This document shows positions 6,630-8,841 of a DNA stretch of 8,841 nucleotides, in pieces (position 1 is the stretch's first letter; every line of letters starts with the position of its first letter). Made by a program: the position numbers and the translations under genes. The stretch covers positions 642-9,482 of the forward strand of contig PFJA01000166.1 of assembly GCA_002782905.1 (NCBI GenBank). Direction: 5' to 3'. The notes under the pieces were generated by a model. That model was given only the letters and a program-made list of their open reading frames with translations, did no database searches and was not told the DNA's origin. The DNA comes from Lysobacterales bacterium CG_4_10_14_3_um_filter_64_11. GTDB taxonomy: Bacteria > Pseudomonadota > Gammaproteobacteria > Xanthomonadales > Xanthomonadaceae.

Positions 6630-7820
6630 GTGTCCCCAACATTGCAAAGCAGCCGCACCGTTTCCGTGCTCGCGCTGCTGGCGGTCATCGCCAGCGCCTA
6701 CGTGGCCTTTGCCGAGCACCTTGGTCGCTTCATCGCGCCCGACCCGATGGCACAGGCGTGGCAGCGGCTGGAGCACGATGATCCCGCGCCAGCGCAGGCA
6801 TTGGCGCAATCGGTTTTGGCGCGCGAGCCGTTGCGCGCCGATGCCTATCGCTTGTTGGCTCAAAGCGCCGAAAAAGCTGGGCAGCGGCAGTGGGCCGCAC
6901 AGCTGTATACGCAAGCGGTTGCAGTGCAGCCGCGCGACCTTTTCAGCCGGCAATGGCTGGCGGCGGACGCGCTCGCGCGCGGCGATGTGGCCACCGCCGT
7001 AGGCCACTACGACCGCATGCTGCTGGTTCGTCCCGGGTTGGCCGGCACTATCTATCCGTTGCTCGCTCAATTGGTGGAGCAGGGTGCTGCCAGCGCCTTG
7101 CTGCCGTCGCTGGCAACCGACCCACCCTGGCGGGCCGGCTTTCTCGCCCATGCCGCGGCATCGGTTGCCCACGTTGATGCGCTTCACGCGCTGTTTCAGC
7201 CACTGGCCAGCGCGGCGGCGCCGTTGCACGATGGTGAGCGCAACGTCTACCTCGACCGACTGCAGCGCGAACAGCGTTATACCGAGGCCTATCTGGCATG
7301 GGCCGCGTTCTTGTCTGCAGATGGTCGTGCCGTGCTCGGCAACGTCTTCGACGGCGGTTTTGAACAGCCACCCGAGAACGGCGGTTTTGGCTGGCGCATC
7401 GGCCGCGTTGCCGGCGCCCGCATCGAGCAGATCAATGGCGAAGGCGTGGGCGGAAAGCAAGCGCTGCGCGTGCAGTTCAGCAACCAACGCGTGCCTTTCA
7501 GCCATGTCCAGCAGTTGCTCGCCCTCGCGTCCGGCGACTATCGTCTGGACGGAAGAGTGCGACTGGACGATCTGCGCAACGAGCGCGGCCTGCGCTGGCG
7601 AGTGGCCTGCGCGCAAGGCGGACGACAAACCCTGGTTGAAACCGGACGGGCCAGCGGTACCGGGCCGTGGCAGCCCTTCTCGGCGGCGTTTTCGGTACCC
7701 GAGCGCGATTGCCAAGCGCAATGGCTGCAACTGGTTCTCGCCGCACGTATCCCGGCCGAGCAGCGCATCAGTGGCCAGATCTGGTACGACGACCTGCGCA
7801 TCGTCCGCCAGCGCCCCTGA
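6630..7820 (+). CDS. Membrane-anchored TPR protein with C-terminal carbohydrate-binding-like beta domain
   Basis: This is a 396-residue protein from GTG 6630. Residues about 10-28 (TVSVLALLAVIASAYVAF) form a signal anchor, leaving the rest in the periplasm. TPR-like helices run from about 40 to 150 (AQAWQRLEHDDPAPAQALAQSVL, AYRLLAQSAEKAGQ, AAQLYTQAVAVQP, ALARGDVATAVGHYDRML), a scaffold for protein contacts. A middle helical part (about 150-230) precedes a region of about 235-393. That region begins NVFDGGFEQPPENGGFGWRI and ends GQIWYDDLRIV, the pattern of jelly-roll carbohydrate-binding domains found in extracellular polysaccharide loci. It has two cysteines, C327 and C361, that could pair. 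The 187-nt spacer after the J-domain gene shows no clear promoter or terminator. A TTG at 6486 would add 48 residues with another hydrophobic stretch, but lacks a ribosome site. The binding function is inferred from fold-like sequence features, not catalytic motifs. Confidence 0.8.
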   Translation: MSPTLQSSRTVSVLALLAVIASAYVAFAEHLGRFIAPDPMAQAWQRLEHDDPAPAQALAQSVLAREPLRADAYRLLAQSAEKAGQRQWAAQLYTQAVAVQPRDLFSRQWLAADALARGDVATAVGHYDRMLLVRPGLAGTIYPLLAQLVEQGAASALLPSLATDPPWRAGFLAHAAASVAHVDALHALFQPLASAAAPLHDGERNVYLDRLQREQRYTEAYLAWAAFLSADGRAVLGNVFDGGFEQPPENGGFGWRIGRVAGARIEQINGEGVGGKQALRVQFSNQRVPFSHVQQLLALASGDYRLDGRVRLDDLRNERGLRWRVACAQGGRQTLVETGRASGTGPWQPFSAAFSVPERDCQAQWLQLVLAARIPAEQRISGQIWYDDLRIVRQRP

Positions 7821-7872
7821 GCCGCGCCGGCATCGCCCCGTACACGGCAGACACGGCAGCAAGGGCAGATCT

Positions 7873-7989
7873 CAATGCTATTCGGTTGACCAGGTCGATC
7901 CCCAATCTCGTCATTCCCGCGGAAGCTGGAATTTTCCTCGTGGTGTTGCACAAAAGGGCAACATGCGCCCCAATGCTGTTCGGTTAACC
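7873..7989. repeat. Diverged 19-nt direct repeat bracketing a dRS3-like palindrome
   Basis: CAATGCTATTCGGTTGACC (7873-7891) and CAATGCTGTTCGGTTAACC (7971-7989) match at 17 of 19 bases, 98 nt apart. The second copy contains the palindrome GGTTAACC. AGGGCA precedes each copy at slightly different distances. The pair encloses the dRS3-like site, which suggests a small composite repeat element or an old duplication. Confidence 0.6.
7913..7932. repeat. dRS3-like 20-bp palindromic repeat
   Basis: The site reads ATTCCC, eight bases, then TGGAAT, and is preceded by GTC. This is the known ATTCCC-N8-GGGAAT layout of neisserial dRS3 and similar dispersed proteobacterial repeats, with one mismatch (T for G in the right arm). 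Such repeats are often many per genome and can be targets for phage or element insertion. Confidence 0.6.
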
Positions 7990-7990
7990 C

Positions 7991-8019
7991 GTTCGTGGTG
8001 AGCTTGTCGAACCATGCGC
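7991..8019. repeat. Degenerate dispersed palindrome (GTTCGTGGT ... ACCA type)
   Basis: The left arm GTTCGTGGT (7991-7999) is followed by GAGCTTGTCGA and a right arm beginning ACCA (8011-8014), with the rest of the arm decayed. The GTGGTGAGCTTGTCGAACCA core resembles a repeat scattered through many proteobacterial genomes. Its number of copies in this genome cannot be judged from one window. Confidence 0.5.
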
Positions 8020-8205
8020 GGCGCTACGGCTGCCATTCGGCAAGCCAGAGCAAACGGAATATGGACAAACCGAACCGTATTGACATGGGGCCCAGTTTTA
8101 CTCGCACTGTGTGCTCGCCGTTCGGGCCGCCTTTGGCGTTCGGGCGCTGCGCGCCGCGTCGCGGGGGTGACGGCTGGGCAGGATGTTCCTTGAGTGCATT
8201 GGGCC

Positions 8206-8234
8206 TTGTATTGGGTGAAGCGATGGGCTATCTT
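8206..8234 (+). promoter_or_regulatory. Candidate sigma-70-like promoter for the FecR-like gene
   Basis: TTGTAT (8206-8211) and TATCTT (8229-8234) are spaced by 17 nt, matching consensus at 3 of 6 and 4 of 6 positions. It would give a leader of about 80-90 nt before ATG 8325. Support is spacing plus partial matches only. Confidence 0.28.
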
Positions 8235-8324
8235 CAGCCTGTGTGCTTTACCGCCACGCGGTTTTGCCCGCTGGGGAGTGTGTGCCGGTCCTTTATCACC
8301 CGTTTCTTGCCATGGAGTAGCGCG

Positions 8325-8780
8325 ATGAAAACCTCAAGCCTCGGCTTTATTGCTTTTGCCCTGTTCGCGGGCAGCGCCGTCGCGGCCACGCCGGTCGCCA
8401 CCCTGGAATCGACCAAGGGCAATGTGCTGGTGAATCAGGGCGAAGAGTTTGTTACCGCGCAACCCGGCGTTGCGCTGGCTTCGGGCGACCGCGTGATGGT
8501 CATGGTCGGTGCTGAGGCAGTCGTCCAGTTTGCCGATGGTTGCGCCCTGCCGCTGACGGGTGGCTCCATCACCACGGTTCCAGCGGCATCCACCTGTGGC
8601 GGTGCGATGGCGCAGACCGAACAGGTCGGGCAAATGTATGCGCAGGCGGTCGGCGGTGGCTCATCCTCTGGCTCTGGCGGTCTGGCGACCAGCACCTATG
8701 TAGTCGGTGCGCTGGTTGTTGGCATCGGCGTTGCTGTGGCGACCACCAGCAACAACCCCAGCAACCCCATCAGCCAGTAA
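8325..8780 (+). CDS. Small secreted FecR-like protein with C-terminal hydrophobic segment
   Basis: This is a 151-residue protein from ATG 8325, with GGAG (8314-8317) 7 nt upstream. Residues 1-20 are a clear signal peptide with an AVA-AT cleavage site. The body (about 24-92) reads TLESTKGNVLVNQGEEFVTAQPGVALASGDRVMVMVGAEAVVQFADGCALPL, a short beta-rich pattern like the FecR domain (G-x-V-L-V ... GDRV ... V-x-F-x-DGC). It has two cysteines, C73 and C91, that may form a disulfide. A Gly/Ser hinge (about 110-119) leads to a hydrophobic segment (about 122-140) and a polar tail, SNNPSNPISQ. The protein is probably exported and held in a membrane by its C-terminus. It stands 504 nt from the polysaccharide genes and may have its own promoter. 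Similar small proteins of unknown role occur near exopolysaccharide loci; no function is assigned. The same frame is open back to 7995 but that part is repeat DNA. Confidence 0.75.
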   Translation: MKTSSLGFIAFALFAGSAVAATPVATLESTKGNVLVNQGEEFVTAQPGVALASGDRVMVMVGAEAVVQFADGCALPLTGGSITTVPAASTCGGAMAQTEQVGQMYAQAVGGGSSSGSGGLATSTYVVGALVVGIGVAVATTSNNPSNPISQ

Positions 8781-8815
8781 GCAAGTGGCGTGGGTGGTGT
8801 GCAGCAGCGCTGCAT

Positions 8816-8829
8816 CCGCGGTTACGCGG
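8816..8829. repeat. Short hairpin after the FecR-like gene
   Basis: CCGCG (8816-8820), GTTA, CGCGG (8825-8829) form a 5-bp stem with a 4-nt loop, and GCAGCGCTGC (8804-8813) is a 10-bp palindrome just before it. No T-run follows within the window, so a terminator cannot be claimed. Confidence 0.3.
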
Positions 8830-8841
8830 CGTGCGGCGTTG

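Larger units (their letters stand above)
7821..8324. other. Repeat-rich intergenic region
   Basis: No gene is supported in this 504-nt stretch. It holds a tandem ACACGGCAG pair (7842-7850, 7851-7859), a diverged direct repeat (7873-7891/7971-7989), a dRS3-like palindrome (7913-7932), a degenerate palindrome (7991-8019), a GGCGC-TGC-GCGCC hairpin (8143-8155) without a U-tract, and a weak promoter candidate (8206-8234). The plus frame is open from 7995 into the gene at 8325. Its start, which reads VSLSNHARR, comes from the repeat and is typical of over-predicted protein starts, so it is not called. Confidence 0.7.

Noticed and set aside
6468..7862. Long open frame on the minus strand (464 codons)
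   Set aside because: It is antisense to the TPR gene, shows low-complexity Arg/Gln composition and no recognisable domain.
8080..8085. Perfect TTGACA, possible -35 box
   Set aside because: No -10-like hexamer lies 15-19 nt downstream (the 17-nt position reads CGCACT), so a promoter is not supported there.
7995..8324. In-frame N-terminal extension of the FecR-like gene
   Set aside because: Its start is encoded by a dispersed repeat, it would bury a clear signal peptide that begins at 8325, and ATG 8325 has its own Shine-Dalgarno.
1..8841. CRISPR arrays, tRNA or rRNA genes
   Set aside because: No regularly spaced identical repeats and no recognisable tRNA or rRNA sequence were seen on either strand.

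Overview
The window comes from a GC-rich proteobacterium, most likely a gammaproteobacterium of the Xanthomonadales/Lysobacterales type. This rests on the IspB-like N-terminus at the left edge, high-GC codon use, the Wza/Wzc-type envelope genes and the dispersed palindromic repeats. The taxon is an inference; no rRNA or other marker is present.

Layout, left to right. Positions 1-480 (minus strand) hold the first 160 codons of an octaprenyl-diphosphate-synthase-type prenyltransferase (ispB), with its probable promoter just upstream. Positions 481-1149 contain no intact gene. They hold a 7-bp inverted repeat, an AT-richer patch with three copies of an 8-mer, a decayed C-terminal piece of an IS630-family transposase (672-1037), and a stem-loop just before the next gene. 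From 1150 to 7820 five plus-strand genes are closely arranged and form a polysaccharide export and regulation cluster: a CpsB/YwqE-type PHP tyrosine phosphatase, a Wza-type outer-membrane export lipoprotein, a Wzc-type chain-length determinant fused to a BY tyrosine kinase, a membrane-anchored J-domain protein with a C-terminal NTF2/SnoaL-like domain, and a membrane-anchored TPR protein with a C-terminal carbohydrate-binding-like beta domain. Positions 7821-8324 are intergenic and repeat-rich. Positions 8325-8780 encode a small secreted FecR-like protein with a C-terminal hydrophobic segment.

How the genes may work together: the kinase autophosphorylates on its C-terminal tyrosine cluster and the PHP phosphatase reverses this, the cycle known to control Wzc oligomerisation and polymer length. 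The Wza-like protein would form the outer-membrane exit for the polymer. The J-domain protein overlaps the kinase stop codon by 4 nt (ATGA), so it is probably co-translated with it. Its layout suggests a cytoplasmic DnaK-recruiting head, one membrane helix, a long Pro/Ala-rich periplasmic linker and a small periplasmic sensor or binding domain. The TPR protein could hold polymer or assembly partners at the inner membrane. No glycosyltransferase, flippase or polymerase is in the window; these are presumably to the right or elsewhere. The least described parts are the J-domain/NTF2 fusion, the TPR/beta-domain protein and the small FecR-like protein.
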